DNA from: Brevipalpus yothersi
Lineage: Eukaryota > Arthropoda > Arachnida > Trombidiformes > Tenuipalpidae
Direction of reading: 5' to 3'
Length of the DNA stretch: 64,000 nt
Assembly (NCBI GenBank): GCA_003956705.1
Contig: QZCP01000024.1
Location: 262,815 to 326,814, forward strand
The translations under genes and the position numbers were made by a program. Below the pieces are notes generated by a model, which was not told the origin of the DNA, did not search any database, and saw nothing but the letters and a program-made list of their open reading frames with translations. How positions within the stretch are numbered: the stretch's first letter is position 1; each line of letters starts with the position of its first letter. Below, piece by piece: positions 34,216-47,871 of the stretch.

Positions 34216-36518
34216 CGGTCTCTCTCTCTCTTTCTCTTTCTTTCTCTCAGTCTCTCCATCTCTGTCTCTGATCACCGAATCCTGCCGCAGGTCTACGGTC
34301 TATGATGGCTCTGCAATTTCGTTAGTGGACCTTACTCCGGCGTCGTATTATTATCTTTATAATTTTTCTTTGAATGATTCCAGGATACCGAATCATTGCA
34401 AATCACTTCATTGAACGTTATTTTTGTTTATAGAGTCTATGTAACCGCTATGGCTTTGATTGATACTTTCAGTGAGAATTTAAGATTTAACTCAAGTCAT
34501 TTTCGGATTCTGAGCCTTGGAAAGGAGTTTCATTTTTTCTTTCCCATGGGTTATTTCGAGTCAAAGTCTCCAATTATGCTCTTTTCTCATTATCTATGGA
34601 TATCGGACAAGATGTATTGACAAAGGAAGAGGTGCACAAAGCGTGAGAAAATTATTTGATTCAATCTCATCAACCTTTATTGACTCAAAATTTTGATCAC
34701 ATTCTCCCAAGTAGCAATACTCAACCAATGGGATTGTTATGCAGTGGGAAAACTTGTTCAAAATCAATTGTATACGTCAAAATTTTGTGATTCCCTTCCA
34801 TCAAACGTGAATCAGGTATATGGAAAAGTGTATGATTGATTTTGAATTTTTTTCGCTCTATCAACTTATGTGTATTGATACATATTCATGTGTTACTAGA
34901 ACTTGACTGTGATTATTCACAACGATGAAAGTGTAGTAGTATGAGGAAAAAGAAAAGTCAAAAGACTCTATTCATTCCACTTCAGTAACCAGAAACAATA
35001 AGGATGGAAGGAAAAAAGTAACGCTTTCTACTAGTTATTTTTGAGACAAAAATTCAATATCTCGGGCATGAAAGTGATGTGTGACGCAATATCATTATCA
35101 TCCAAGGAGAAACAATATGATGGAATAAGTTTCGATTCTCCCAGTCTAAGAAAGAAGGAGAGAGTTGTGAACAGGGAAAGAAAAAGAAAGAGAGAGAAAA
35201 AAAAGATTTTGTCTAATACTTTATGAAAATTTAACCATCCTCCATTTCTAGTAGTGATCAGAATGTTTTAACATGATTGTTTTCAAGAAGGTTTTTTTGT
35301 TTATGTTCTCCATGAACCCACATTTTCTTTCTCTTTCTCTCTCTTTCTCTTTATTTCAACAAAAGGCAACTAAGTGCCGGAAAAAGCTTGGGGCAATATG
35401 GAATGTATGTGAGTCTTAAGAAGAGGTCAGGCAAGAATGAAACTCATCTACTCAAGAGTCGGAAGTTCTTGACCAGAGGTAGAGTAAAAGCAATCAAGAG
35501 TGAAGACAGAGAGAAAATGGATTATTCAGACTGAACTTCATTCTCACATGTACAAACAGGCTACGCTGCACATCTCGAAATACATAATGGAATATCTTCT
35601 ACTCTCTTTGCAATCATAGGGAAAATTTTCCGCGTTAATCATATCCAAGAAGCATATCCTCTAATCGTCTGGCCACGGCTCTTTCCCGTATTCCCTCGTA
35701 TATTCCTTGTTCTTTCAGGTGCCCTAAGGGGCTAGATATTTTAACTCGATAAAGCACTTCAAAAATTTTTGACAATAAGTTTTATCACAATTTACTTCTA
35801 ATGGAGTGATGGAAGTTTTAAAACCAACTGAATCACTCATCTTTCACCAGTTTTGGACTCCTTATGTCAGCAAAAACTGAACAAGATCGATTTTGTTGGA
35901 TGAGTGAAAAGTGAGTGAAAAAAGTGAACAAAAATCAAAATGGAATGAAGTGAATAGAGAGAAAGTGTGTACTGAAGGTGATGACAGAATCGAAAATATC
36001 CTTGAATCCATGGTGCTTAGAATTGTCAGCTTACCTCTCTCTCTCTCTCTCTCTCTCTCNNNNNNNNNNNNNNNNNNNNNNNNNNNNNNNNNNNNNNNNN
36101 NNNNNNNNNNNNNNNNNNNNNNNNNNNNNNNNNNNNNNNNNNNNNNNNNNNNNNNNNNNNNNNNNNNNNNNNNNNNNNNNNNNNNNNNNNNNNNNNNNNN
36201 NNNNNNNNNNNNNNNNNNNNNNNNNNNNNNNNNNNNNNNNNNNNNNNNNNNNNNNNNNNNNNNNNNNNNNNNNNNNNNNNNNNNNNNNNNNNNNNNNNNN
36301 NNNNNNNNNNNNNNNNNNNNNNNNNNNNNNNNNNNNNNNNNNNNNNNNNNNNNNNNNNNNNNNNNNNNNNNNNNNNNNNNNNNNNNNNNNNNNNNNNNNN
36401 NNNNNNNNNNNNNNNNNNNNNNNNNNNNNNNNNNNNNNNNNNNNNNNNNNNNNNNNNNNNNNNNNNNNNNNNNNNNNNNNNNNNNNNNNNNNNNNNNNNN
36501 NNNNNNNNNNNNNNNNNN

Positions 36519-36582
<64 letters not shown>

Positions 36583-39500
36583 ATTTCTTTCTTTGGATGC
36601 TTTCTTCACTTCAACTGCAATATCTGCCTCCAACTGTTTACCCAGTAAAAGGGAATCACACTCTTTTCCTTACTTACTCACGATTAATTGATTTCCTGTC
36701 TCAATATTTCAACATGTTCGATCAGTGACGATCCTCATCCATCTTGACAGTTTCATGTCCACTTTCGACCTGGTACCAGAGGTGATAAGAATCTTGAACA
36801 AGAAAAACGATAGAAAAAAGATTGAATCGAGTTACAACAACTAATCTTTCAGATTCATTGATCAATACGAAAAACAGAAATCAATCAGTATCGATTCAAC
36901 TCATGCTCATGCTAAGATAGGACAATCTGGAAAAAGAGAAAGAGAGAGGGAGAGAGAGAGACAGGAGGATTGAAGTATGTTGGATGCATCTATTTCTTAT
37001 TACTGATAAATGAAAGAAGAGAGGAAGAGAAAAGAACCCTTTGAATCGTTCAACGATGAATTTCGCTGATTATGCATAAAAAGATCTTTTCCATCATTCT
37101 TCATCGTGGAAAGAACAGTTGATAGAACACCGTCTCTCTACACACGTCAAGTCTCTCTCTTTCTTTCTTACTTTCTTTCTTTGTAAGTAATTGATTCACT
37201 AAAAAGCCACCTATTAGCCTTTTTCCCATTCGTCAGAATACTAAGAATCTTTCATGACTAAACTAACCATGCATTATGGTATTCCTACTTCCTATCAGGG
37301 AAAAGGAGGGGGAGAGAGAAGAAATGAAAAATATTAGATAGAGCCTGACTCATGGAGCAGATAATTCAATCGTGGACTGTTCTTTTTAACTCAAGTCGAA
37401 AAAATTTCGCCAGTGAAATACCTTGATTCTTCTCCCATCAACGTGATTCCTAGAAAGCTTGTTGCTTAGTAGCCCAGTAGTCTTCAGGTAGTAACTAGAA
37501 CTTTTATCTTACAATGAAAATATAATGAGATGCTTTCAATTTATTTTGATTTGCCAGAAGATAGAAACTAGGGAGGGAAGAATGATTGAATAAAGAGACA
37601 AATACGCAAGGGAAAAAGTATCCATCGAGAATTCTCGAAGAAAAACGATTCTAATGGCTAAAAAGTTAAATTTTTATGCTCTGTTCAATCTGAGCCATGA
37701 CATTCATGTGTAACACAACTTGAACTACTGTAGATCTGAGGAGAGAAGATTTGGACCACACAAAATTGTATCTGTTATACTGTCAAGTCAATATTTCGAC
37801 AATTCCATCTAAACTCTAGGACATTGTGGGAAAAAGTTCCCAGATATGTAAGTAAAATGTATCAAATGAAAACAAATTACACAGGCATCATTTTACCGGT
37901 CTGGATTGAATGGAAGAAAGAAAGGGAAAAAAAGAAAATTCCGAGTCAAGATTCTTTATATCTCTTCCTCTGCAATGAGTTACTTTCTGAATCACTGGGA
38001 ATACTGACACACTTAGCTTCACTTGCTCCAGCTTGGATCAATGATGTAGTTTTGAGCAATCTCACCTCATCACTTCCTCCATTGATTCTGCTCTCTGACA
38101 GGGTCTCATGCTTACTTTGATATTAGGGCTGGAATATCTGGGAATCGCCATGTTCCCGTCTCCAGCTTCCTCTCTTACTCTTCCTCTTTCTCTCACCTCT
38201 CTTTTTTCTCTTTCTTTTCCTCTCTCTCTTACTTTCACTCTCTCCCATCAAAATAAGATAGAGAAAGCAAATGAAGAGAAAAACAAATGATGAAAAAGAA
38301 TAACCACAAACATTTTAAATATTAGTGATTAAGATTGATATAAATGCAATCCAAAGTGAAACATACTCTGACTACAATGTCAATGCACCATTCTGACTGT
38401 GATTCCTATCAGTTGGCCAATAATTGTTTGTTTTTATTTGCCACTTTTCCAGTTAAAATAAATCTACTCTGACCACAAATTAGATGTTTACTGTTTGATA
38501 ATTGAAAATTTGACTTCAGTTCTTCCTTCTAAGTATTCCTGTGTCCAAGAATTATTCCTTGCGATTCCTTCCTGATATAAATTTATTGGAGAACGCAATA
38601 TTTCCATAATTCTCATGTGCCAAACATTTTATCTGATTCTTGGAGCCGGTGAATGAATCTCCCTTAGTGAAGATTTGACGAAACAATTTTCGATTTATTT
38701 ATCGGGTCTTCAACTTCCAAGAGAATCCTTCAAGTTGATCCACCATATTGACTAGAGAAAGAACACTCAAGGCTTCTGTTGTTGTTGATCTTGTAACCCT
38801 TTCATCTAGTATAAGGTTGAATCCTTTCCACAAATAAAACAGCAAAATGGTGATGGCAATAGAAACCCTCACAAGGCTCTGTCCAGGAGTTCTGTTTGAT
38901 TGGAGATTATATGCTGAAAGAGGTTGTCCACGTTATTTCCATCGGCATGCTGATGGACGTCGTATCGATGATTGTGAACTTGCATTCATAAATAAGGTTG
39001 ATTTGATTTCCTCTAATTCTAGAAGAATTCCTATATTCATTCATGCACACGATGAGCGATGAAATAACTTCACAATCTACAACTACTAACCTAACATTAT
39101 TTTTATCTTTTCCAGATGTCTGATGATGAAAGATTATCTCTGACAACAGCCATTTCGGACGATGATGATGGTGATCGTGATTCACCGTATCGATTGAAAC
39201 GAAGCTCAGCAGCAGCTCAATTCCAGTGTACTGGTGCTAATAGAAAATCTGGGTTTCTATCGGTGAAAAAGTGGATTATTCGTAAAAGGCACACAATCGA
39301 ATTAGCTCGAAAAAGAGGTTGGAAAGGCTATTGGGTTGAGCTAAAAGGCACTATGTTGCTATTTTATCCTTGTGATACACGCGATGGTCGAGCTATTGAA
39401 TCGAAACCGCGTCATCTTATAATAATTGATGGTGCCATCATGCAACCTATTCCAGAGCATCCGAAGCGAGATTTTGTATTCTGCTTGTCCACCACATTCG

Positions 39501-42500
39501 GTGATGCATACCTTTTTCAGGCTCCATGTCAAGAAGAGCTAGAATTGTGGATATCAGCTATTCACAATGCCTGTGGATCCGCGTTTGCTCGTCATCGTGG
39601 AAAAACGGGAACTTTACATCTACTTCAAGAAGATATCCATCGAATAAGTAAGCAAATTGAATCGGAAAGTAAATCAAGACATTTAGCGGAACGTGAGATA
39701 ACAGATCATATTGTTACTGATCCGGAAGCTCGTAAAATTGTCTACGATCGTCTACGCAAATGTGATGAAAATCTTGAGCAATATCATTGTGAAATATTTC
39801 GACTTCGCTGTTACATAGCTTCCATACAAATAACGGAGCTTCCCAATCCAAAAACATTGTTGGCCCATGTATCCAAACCAACCAAAGCAATACTCAATCG
39901 ACTAGGTGTTTTCACTGTTTCTAGTCTTCATGCATTCATATGCGCTCGATCACCAAATGCCCTTTCCAATCTGGTCTCAGCTCGTAGTAGCTCGGCTCGA
40001 CGTCGTGGTATATCATCATCGTCGATGCCAAGCTCATCAACTATGATGAGTGTCTCAACTAAATCACTATCTCGACACAGCTCGGTTAGCTCTAAGCTGG
40101 GTAATCCAAATCTATCTCGATCTGCTGAACTGCCAAACGATAAAGTAGTGAAAATTATGCTGCCTCCAGATGATCAAATACATTCCGTCTATGTTCGTGG
40201 AACAGAGACAATCGAGGAACTGCTGTGGATGGTGTGTCCCGATAAGCAATTGGACGCAACAGAATTCTACATCCGGTGTAGAAGAATGAACAACGAGTAT
40301 TATGTGCCATCACGACATGATGTTCTGGACAATTTGATGCCATTCGAGGTGATGCAAGTGTGTCCTAAGATCACTTATCAGATTCATTTGTCACGAGCTT
40401 CAACTGATCAATTGTTTGGATTCAGTGTGGAAGCAGAGCTGGTTGAAAGTCCAATGGATCAAGGTAATCAGGATGAATTGAGTGTGTATGTATCACGAGT
40501 TGAAGAAGGCAGTATAGCTTTCCAGCAAGGATTGAAAAAAGGTGATGAAATATTGATTATCAATGGCTCACGCGTAGCTGATTTGGATATGATGTTCATC
40601 GAATCGGTTCTTCAAGAGGAGCTCAGCTTAGGCATGACTATTCTCTCGTGTCGTTCCGAGCCTCCAGAAACAGCTACTTCCGCAACCGGTGTACGGACAG
40701 ATGATGATTTCATTGAATCCCTTGTCTGTCCTCCTCCTCCGTCAGATAGTCATTTGAGTGATGAGATGATAGGTAAACTCATCGTTCCATCACCTCTGTG
40801 GGTTCAGGAGAGGAGTCGAAGCAATTCAATTCCATCGGGTGGAGGCCAAACAACTTTGACAACCATTGCTCCTCCACCGAATACTTGTCTTCCATTGCAA
40901 GTTTCGGGTGAACAGATAGCAGAAACTTTGCTAAAAAATGCTGAACAAGTGACCACTGAATACTGTAAATCACCGGTTCCGGGTGCTGTTGGTGGTCCAA
41001 CAGTTTCCACATCACCTGTGCCGATGGCTCAAACATCTCCTCAGGGTAGATCTTCATCTAATCAAATTCATACTAGTCAATTGCAATATCACAAGGCTCC
41101 TATGATCGGTGGAACAGCAGTTGGTGCTTCTGGTATGGGTGGACTGACTGTTTCCGGTGGAATGGCCTATGATCAAGGAATGGACATGGAAGCGCAATCA
41201 ACTGCCCGTCGAGCTTCTCCTTTGAGTGATGCTGAAAAAATGCGAAAAGTGATTCGAGAGCTGGTTGATACTGAGCGTACTTATGTCAAGGTGAGTTTTC
41301 TTTTCATTTTTTTCACTACACTATTTTTATCAAAGGCTATCGAAATTGACAAAATGTCGCGCATTCCTTCTATCAGTGGTATTCCATTTCTCAGGCTAGT
41401 GTATCAAAATCAGTATCAGGATGGAAGTAATTCTTCCTCCGTATCTTGATCAGAACTTCCCCCCACGGATAATCGAGTATCACTAATGCATGCGATCAAT
41501 GGCATCGAATACATGTTTTGCGTATTAGATTGCATTGATCATTTAGCACCCTCATGATCGGTAAATCGGCTATCAAGGCGATAAAATTACACCAAATCTA
41601 TCCAGTTATCACACATCGACCAAAAAATGATGATGATGATGGTGACATTTGATGATGGCAATCAGGCAGCACAAATAAAACCGATATTCAGCTTGAAAGC
41701 AATCATAGAGAATTTAATCATAGGTAATGACGTAAAAGTATTGGAATTTGAATCCTACCACCAACTCACTATGAACGCGAGATAGAAAAGAAAAACTCTC
41801 TCACACTCTTGCCGATCATATTCGCGAAGCCTCTCTCTCCAGCCTTTTTGGAGCCATATATTGTCACAATAAATAAATCTGTGTGTTTGCTTGATCTTCA
41901 CATCGCCACCAGAAAATCATCCCCAATCTCAGAAACTCTCCTTCTCTGATAGCCATTAGAACTGATCAAAATTTGGCCAGTCAATATTCTTCAGATTTGG
42001 AATAATTTGGGTAGATTTGGGGAATTCTGAGAATTTTGGGAATTCGGTAGAATTTCGAAAGTTATGTGTGTGTGGTACATGTGTGTATTCAAAGTTGGCG
42101 GCGTAAAGGGAATGAAGAACGATTCTGGATCTGCGCTCCTGTATGAATGAGATCCATTCTTTGTTGTTGTCATGCACAAGAGTCAAGTGACAAGCCTTTC
42201 TGGTTGAAAAATTGATAGGAATATATATATATCATAAACATATTTTGATGGTGAACTAGTTGGATAGTATTTTTTATTTTGTTCATTTTTCGATTCATCC
42301 ATTGAGTGTGAAGCTTGTGTGTGAGTGTATGTGATAATTATTGTGCTGTAAAAAAAAAATCAATCATGAATTCAACGTATTATGCTGGTGCTAAATTTTC
42401 TGAGACTCCATGTCCTTCGAGTCTACCTTTACCTCCATCCAAATGGATAGCTTCTTGTGCCGCACCATCTTCACCTGTATCAACCACTACAATCACTAAT

Positions 42501-45384
42501 ACAAATACATCGCCTCATACTAATTTGACAGGCTCTCAGACAATTAAATTAGCCAATCATCATCAGCATCATCCATTTAATGAGAAAAGAAATCGACATT
42601 CTCACCAACAACAGCAACAGCAGCAAAATTTACAATTTCACACCAACAGCCAGTATGGAGGCCATGGACAGAGAAATTTTCAAATGATCAAACAGTGTCC
42701 ACGAAAGAAACATGAGTCACATAATTCTTCTGCCAATTTTAAGAATGATGCTCGAAATTAGCAAATATTTTGGATATTTTTCTTCCTCCGAAAACAAGCT
42801 CTATGATTATCGATTTTGTGAGACTGCCTTTGAAAGGCAAGCGCTACATCTCAAATTTTATGTGAGAAGAAGAGGCTACCTTTCTTGTCTATTTGATTTT
42901 CGACCAATTTTTATGTCATGATTCTAGAAGTTTCCCACTGTTACCATACTATATCATCAATTGAAATCAGTATGGTTAATGACACTGCATTGTCTATGTG
43001 TTTCTATCTCGATATGATGATACGCTAGGAATGATGGTGCATAATTAATACACACAAATGTTATCGATCGATCTTTCCCCCTGTCTCATTCTTTCTATCC
43101 TTTCATCCTCGTCCTGAACTCGTTTATGTTTGAGCTGTCTTTCTCTTCTTTTTTTGATCCCTTTTTTTACTGATAAATAAGTTCATGTCCCGATGTCATT
43201 CTCACAACTTAACCAAAGGGGTTGAATGGCTTCCTGTGATCAATTTTTAGCTCCACCCATCAAGTAAACTCTGATGACTCATTTTTTCCATTGTCCTTCT
43301 GCACTTCATGCTACAAAATTTTTATCAACAAATTACAACTCATTCCCATGGCCCAAAAAATTTTCTTCTGATTACTGGTTTTTAGTTCCGATTATTGATT
43401 TCGATCAATCCGTGTCTCGGTATAAGCAAGTTCTGCTTAGCAGATTCTGAATTTTTTTCTCATCGGATTGAGGTCACTCGCTCACCAAATCACTGGTAAG
43501 AAAAACAGACAGATCAAGTTTCTTCATCAAATCTCCTCCGAGATCAGCACTTCAACTGTCTGCTTTCTTGAGATCAGATTTCGATAGCCTTTATCTGTGT
43601 TTTCTTTTCAACATTTCTTTGCTCTCGGACTAATTCATACCTTTCTCTCCTTCTCTTTCTTTCTTTCTTTCTCTCTTCTTTCTCTTATCAAATAGCACCT
43701 CAACAATTTGTTGGAAATTTACTTAGAGCCAATGAAGCGAAAGAGCTTATTGTCAGAATCCGAATTGGCTCTATTGTTCGGCAACATACAAGACATCGTG
43801 ACTTTCCAACGCCAATTTTCTGAATCATTAGACGAAGCTTTACGAATGGAAGAGAACTTTGACAAATACTGCGCGTCCGCTCAGTTTCGTAATTTACTCT
43901 TCTCGATTGGCAACTCTTTTCTATTTTATGCAGATAAATTTAAGCTCTATTCATCTTTTTGTGCTTCCCATTCAAAAGCTCAAAAAATACTCCATCCCAC
44001 ATCCGAAGCTGCTCATAATCCAGCATTAATAGAATTCCTACATGAGGCTAGCAAAGGTCAACATGCTAATTCATTAGAATCACATCTTATCAAACCTATT
44101 CAGCGAATACTCAAGTATCCATTGCTACTTAATCAATTGAAGTCTCTCACCGATCCTTTGTCGGATGAGCACAAGCATTTGACTCAGGCCCTTAAAGGCA
44201 TGGAGCGAGTCGCTGAACACATAAATGAAATGCAACGCATACATGAAGAATATGGTGCCATATTTGATCATTTACAACGTCAGCACTATAAATCTCAACG
44301 TGGTAACATCGAATTAAGTCCAGCAGAACTCTTACATTATGGTGGGGTTGATTGGACCAACATAAGCGAGTTTCTTGGAAAAATTAAAAAGGGGTTAGAT
44401 TTGCATCCCATGTGTTTTGTATTCAAGAGCGCTGTTGTATTTTTATGCAAGGAAAAAATAAGGCAAAAGAAGAAACTAGTGGTAAGTACTTGCTTCCATT
44501 ATGAGAATTCGAATTGCTCATTTTTTTCTCATTCTTTCTTCGAAATGCTCCAGGGAGTCACTACCAAAGCGTCTGAAGTAGAGATTATCAGGTATCAAGT
44601 TTTGATACCTGTGACTGAGGTTCAAGTTCGAGCGACTAGTGTGCGAACCAAGATCTCTCCAGTCCAACAGGAGACCTCTGTTAGCAATGGTTCTCAATAT
44701 CTATGGGAACTAATTCATCTTCGAGGTAGCCAGTTGGGAGCATCAACGCAAAGAAGAATTGAAAAAGTTTATCAGCTCTCGAACAGGTAATTTTCTTTCT
44801 ACTCCAACCATAATCTTTCTCTTCATTGTAATCTTTCAGATTTATAAATCGTACTTTACCCTCTCTTCTTCTAGCACGAATGAATTCCGAAACGCTTTCT
44901 TGCGAACAATTCGTCAAATTATTCGTGAGAGTGTACAAAAGATGCCCTTGCCATCGACTAAGCCTCAAAGCATGTTGAAGTCATCGCCTTCTCCAGACAA
45001 TGACTCATTTTCTGTTCCAGCTCAGCCCCCTCCTCTGACGAAAGAAATAAAACGAACCTCTTTCTCGGCATCAAGACATAACGAAAGTCAGCAAGAACTG
45101 TGAGTAGTAGGCAATCTTTCCATTCACCCTATTTTCAATGCATTCTTCTTCATCGTAGTGATAAGCCTCGAGCTGATTCTCTTACCAATGAAGCAAAAAC
45201 TCTTCCTAAAGCATCTGGGAGCAAATCTGGTAACAAACAGAAACCTCTACCCCCACCACGGGCTCCAACTACCGTCAAGACATCTGGCACTGGGCCCGCA
45301 ATAGTCCAACAATCTGCTTTTAAGCCAAAAAATGATCGAGACAACGACGATGCACAAAATAAGCAACAAGTTGAGTCGAAATGA
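27717..45384 (+). CDS. sif: Still life / Tiam1-type Rac guanine nucleotide exchange factor
   Basis: SIF/Tiam proteins activate Rac at the membrane and, in Drosophila, act at synaptic terminals. Six coding exons join in phase: 27717-30218, 39116-41290, 43696-44481, 44554-44786, 44875-45099 and 45159-45384, giving about 2048 residues (Drosophila SIF is of similar size). The N-terminus MGNKLSCSC carries a Gly2 myristoylation site and nearby cysteines. An EVH1/WH1-like domain covers about 30-140 (DGHLLRLWAEVFHV). Then come a long Ser/His/Gln-rich linker, the first PH domain (about 880-993, GFLSVKKW..GYWVELKG), coiled-coil extension, Ras-binding-like region (about 1175-1255), PDZ (about 1256-1350, GDEILIINGSRV), DH (about 1540-1745, VDTERTYVKHLNNLLE, LIKPIQRILKYPLLL) and a second PH (about 1760-1900). 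The first intron is about 8.9 kb. The C-terminal tail is shorter than in some insect isoforms. Confidence 0.95.
31764..31805 (+). repeat. (GA)n microsatellite
   Basis: Pure AG/GA dinucleotide run of about 42 bp inside the sif first intron. Confidence 0.95.
32087..32151 (+). repeat. (GA)n microsatellite
   Basis: Pure AG/GA dinucleotide run of about 65 bp inside the sif first intron. Confidence 0.95.
34015..34270 (+). repeat. Compound CT microsatellite
   Basis: About 250 bp of CT repeat with TTTC and TCGGTC interruptions and a pure core at about 34138-34210. Strong pyrimidine/purine strand asymmetry. Confidence 0.9.
36035..36564 (+). repeat. (CT)n microsatellite containing an assembly gap
   Basis: CT repeat at 36035-36059 and 36519-36564 flanks 459 unknown bases (36060-36518). 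The tract ends in (TTTC)n. The true length is not known from this assembly. Confidence 0.9.
38847..38998 (+). CDS. Candidate alternative first coding exon of sif
   Basis: The frame starts at ATG 38847 (MVMAIETLTRLCPGVLFDW) and stays open for about 51 codons to a possible donor after FINK (GTTGAT at 38999, not a strong match). Joined to the acceptor at 39115 it continues in phase into MSDDERLSL, just before the first PH domain. That would give a shorter SIF lacking the myristoylated EVH1-like N-terminus, comparable to the known existence of two SIF types in Drosophila. The composition (many Arg, Cys and aromatic residues) looks coding. The weak donor and lack of recognisable similarity keep this tentative. 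Without splicing the frame ends at 39062. Confidence 0.45.
42366..42761 (+). CDS. PNRC-like (proline-rich nuclear receptor coactivator) protein, nested in a sif intron
   Basis: A single-exon frame of 131 residues starts at ATG 42366 within the sif intron 41291-43695. The N-terminus carries YYAGAKFSETPCPSSLPLPP followed by SKW, which closely matches the PNRC family signature (YAGAKFSEPPSPSVLPKPPSHW in human PNRC2, where it binds the DCP1A EVH1 domain and SH3 partners). PNRC2 links UPF1 to decapping in nonsense-mediated decay and also binds nuclear receptors. Here the motif is N-terminal rather than C-terminal, and the rest is low-complexity His/Gln/Asn-rich with a Q7 run. The LxxLL receptor box seen in vertebrates is not visible. 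It lies on the same strand as sif, so it could also be part of an unusual sif transcript, but the signature argues for a separate gene. Confidence 0.75.
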   Translation: MNSTYYAGAKFSETPCPSSLPLPPSKWIASCAAPSSPVSTTTITNTNTSPHTNLTGSQTIKLANHHQHHPFNEKRNRHSHQQQQQQQNLQFHTNSQYGGHGQRNFQMIKQCPRKKHESHNSSANFKNDARN

Positions 45385-47871
45385 ATTTGTCAATCCCAGA
45401 ACGTTTACACGATAGTGGAATGATGATGATCCATTTCTTTTCATAAAAGTTGTCTTCTTTCTGACAATATTTTGTTTCGATTCCGCCCGCAGAACGTTTG
45501 TTGCGCACTTTGTGGCGCCGACGTTGGTCTGGGGACTGGTGATCACAATAATGGACATACATCCAATGAGGGTCATGTCAATCCCTGTTCTGGTGGTCAC
45601 AGAAAAGGGTCTAGTCACGATGGGAAAATACTCGAAAAACAAATATCCACCAATGAACCTAATTCATAATCGAAACTCGAATTTACAGACGCGAGTGTCC
45701 TCGTCAGTTGAACAGATCACGAGAAGTTCAAATGAAGCTATGAAGCTATTCCCTGTTTCTTGTTTAAGATTTATTGTAAATAACCTGACGATTACAAATG
45801 AAATACCTACGCCTATTCATTATTATATGAGAAAAATAAATCATTATTGATTCAGAAAATCCATGAGAAAAGCTTTCAAAACATACCTCTTACTGTGTTG
45901 GTGAGATTTTCGCTCTATAAATCTCATTTGAACAATCAAGGCATTATAAATTCGAAAATTCTCGTATGAACAATGCCTTCCTTATCTCTAAATAGATGGG
46001 ACTATGCGGGATAAAGATGCCACCTGAAGGAATCCCCTATTAGCACAAGGAGGTCATCAAAAGAAAAATCAAAGATCAAATTTTTTTCTCTTTCGAACCA
46101 ACTCTGATAACTTGCAATATCTTTTTTCATGTGCCATATCGTAATCTTTAACTAAAATGAGAGAGCTGGAGCAAAGAGTAGCATCTGCGAGAAGTAGTCA
46201 CATACTTAACTGTATTTTCTGACAAGTTGTAGCCATTGAAGAAAAATATTTACAAGTTGTAAGTTCATTATATCATGATATGTATGATCGCAATGAAAGC
46301 GAGATAACTTATCAAACTATCCAATTGAGACCAAAATCTTTATTTATTACTTCTCTGGATTGCAATGAGTTCGAAGTCTTTAGCTGGAACTAATGAAGGC
46401 CATTTTTTCCCATGTTTCACTCATTGATCTACATGTATGTGCTGGTACGTATCTGACTCAAAGTGTTTAAACAGTACCTTAATTGGAACTTTTCACGTGT
46501 GTCAGTTGGTCAAGAAACTTGGTTTCGGATAGAAATACAAAAATAACCATTGATATTTCTCAAGGCTGAACGGTGATTTACTTCTCGGTCGTCCTCTAGG
46601 AAGAGAGTTGATTATTTTCGTTCTTCGCATTTCTGGACATGATTGAAACAAAACATCCAAAATTTTCACTGAGATGGATTTATCCAGCTCTTTTGACAAT
46701 GATTTTTTTGGTCATCATCAAATTGATTCTATATTCAATTGAATCAATTGAATTGATCGTTTGAGGCTGAAAACATGACAATCAAGCATATTAACAGTCA
46801 AAGGTAGCCAAAAATGTGGCTCAATTTTCTCCAATGTAAATTTTCTACCAGCTGTTACCAGAAGAATGCATAAATTTTTCGAAGAATTTGGCAGAAGAAA
46901 AATTTGCATAACTTGGACTTTCTGAGACCCCATTTTGTGGATTTTTTCACACGAAGGAGCATCGATAAGTTCTCTGAAAGTGATTAACTTATTCTCACAA
47001 TTTATCAAAATTAGATGAGAATCTAATGGTCAAAATTCTATTTTATATATTTTCAAAAATACCATTCCTACCATTCAGTGCAGATCCCAGAAAGAATCGG
47101 TTAAAGATTTGCACTCCATGAAATCAAGATTTTTATTCCTCTACTGGTCAAAAAATTCAAATTCGTATCCATGACTAAAATAGAGGATGTTCAATATGTT
47201 TTTGAAATAGTTATAAGACCAGCTGAACCTCTTGAGATAAAATTTGAGAGGAGATCAATCCCAGCAAAGAGTACTTGACTCTCAAATTTTGTTGAGAAGT
47301 AATCAACAGAAGTTATCAATTGAATACCATTAGCAAGTTTGTCATAGCAAAAGAGCTCTAAGAAACTGAGGTGACCCAAATCAAATCAAAACAGCAAAAC
47401 TTGTGACTTAGAACAATGTCAATAAAAGACACGCAGAATTAGGATGAATTTATTGAGATCGATTAAGAGAAACACCTCAGTAAATATAACATTATGTACA
47501 CATTCTTGAGACGAAGAGTTCAACAAATACCAGGAGCATAGTTTTGATCAAGTTTTGTCTGACATGTTATCTTGTGATTACTAAAATTCTCAACTCTTTC
47601 CTGAATGATTTACTATATTGAGAGGAAAGCCTTTGAGATGTTCTCGCTTAGTTTTTCAACGAGATGAATGCACTCTGGGGCTAAAATACAATTGATGGAC
47701 ACCATCACAATCAAACTTTAACTCACTGATTTCACAGAGGTGTCAAAATACTGAAATGCTGAGGAATGCCTGAAGATGAATTAAAAAAATCCAAACAAAG
47801 TCACAAAACATGAATTGCATACATTAAAATACCCTAATTCCTTTGAAAGTGGATAATGAGAAAAATCAATA
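45385..47871. other. sif 3' flank and intergenic DNA
   Basis: A CAG at 45489-45491 is followed by an open stretch (NVCCALCGADVGLGTG...) ending at a stop at 45667-45669. It may be an alternative last exon of sif or 3' UTR. Beyond that, no gene is supported. Several small frames on both strands (46502-47379) show no domain. Confidence 0.45.

Larger units (their letters stand above)
30219..38846 (+). other. Long first intron of sif, microsatellites and gap
   Basis: GTGAGT donor at 30219; no constitutive exon was recognised inside. It contains GA tracts at 31764-31805 and 32087-32151, a CT-rich region at 34015-34270 with a pure (CT)n core at about 34138-34210, and a CT tract with a 459-base gap at 36035-36564. 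An AG-preceded frame at about 33565-33777 (RGMRYKLLKFRYRC...) has no domain that I can name. Confidence 0.7.

Noticed and set aside
33963..34275. Long Arg/Glu-rich and Leu/Ser-rich frames over CT/GA tracts (also at 50-500, 1574-1890, 3148-3745, 31963-32429, 35911-36691)
   Set aside because: They are six-frame translations of dinucleotide repeats (SLSLSL or RERERE), some across gaps, with no biological support.
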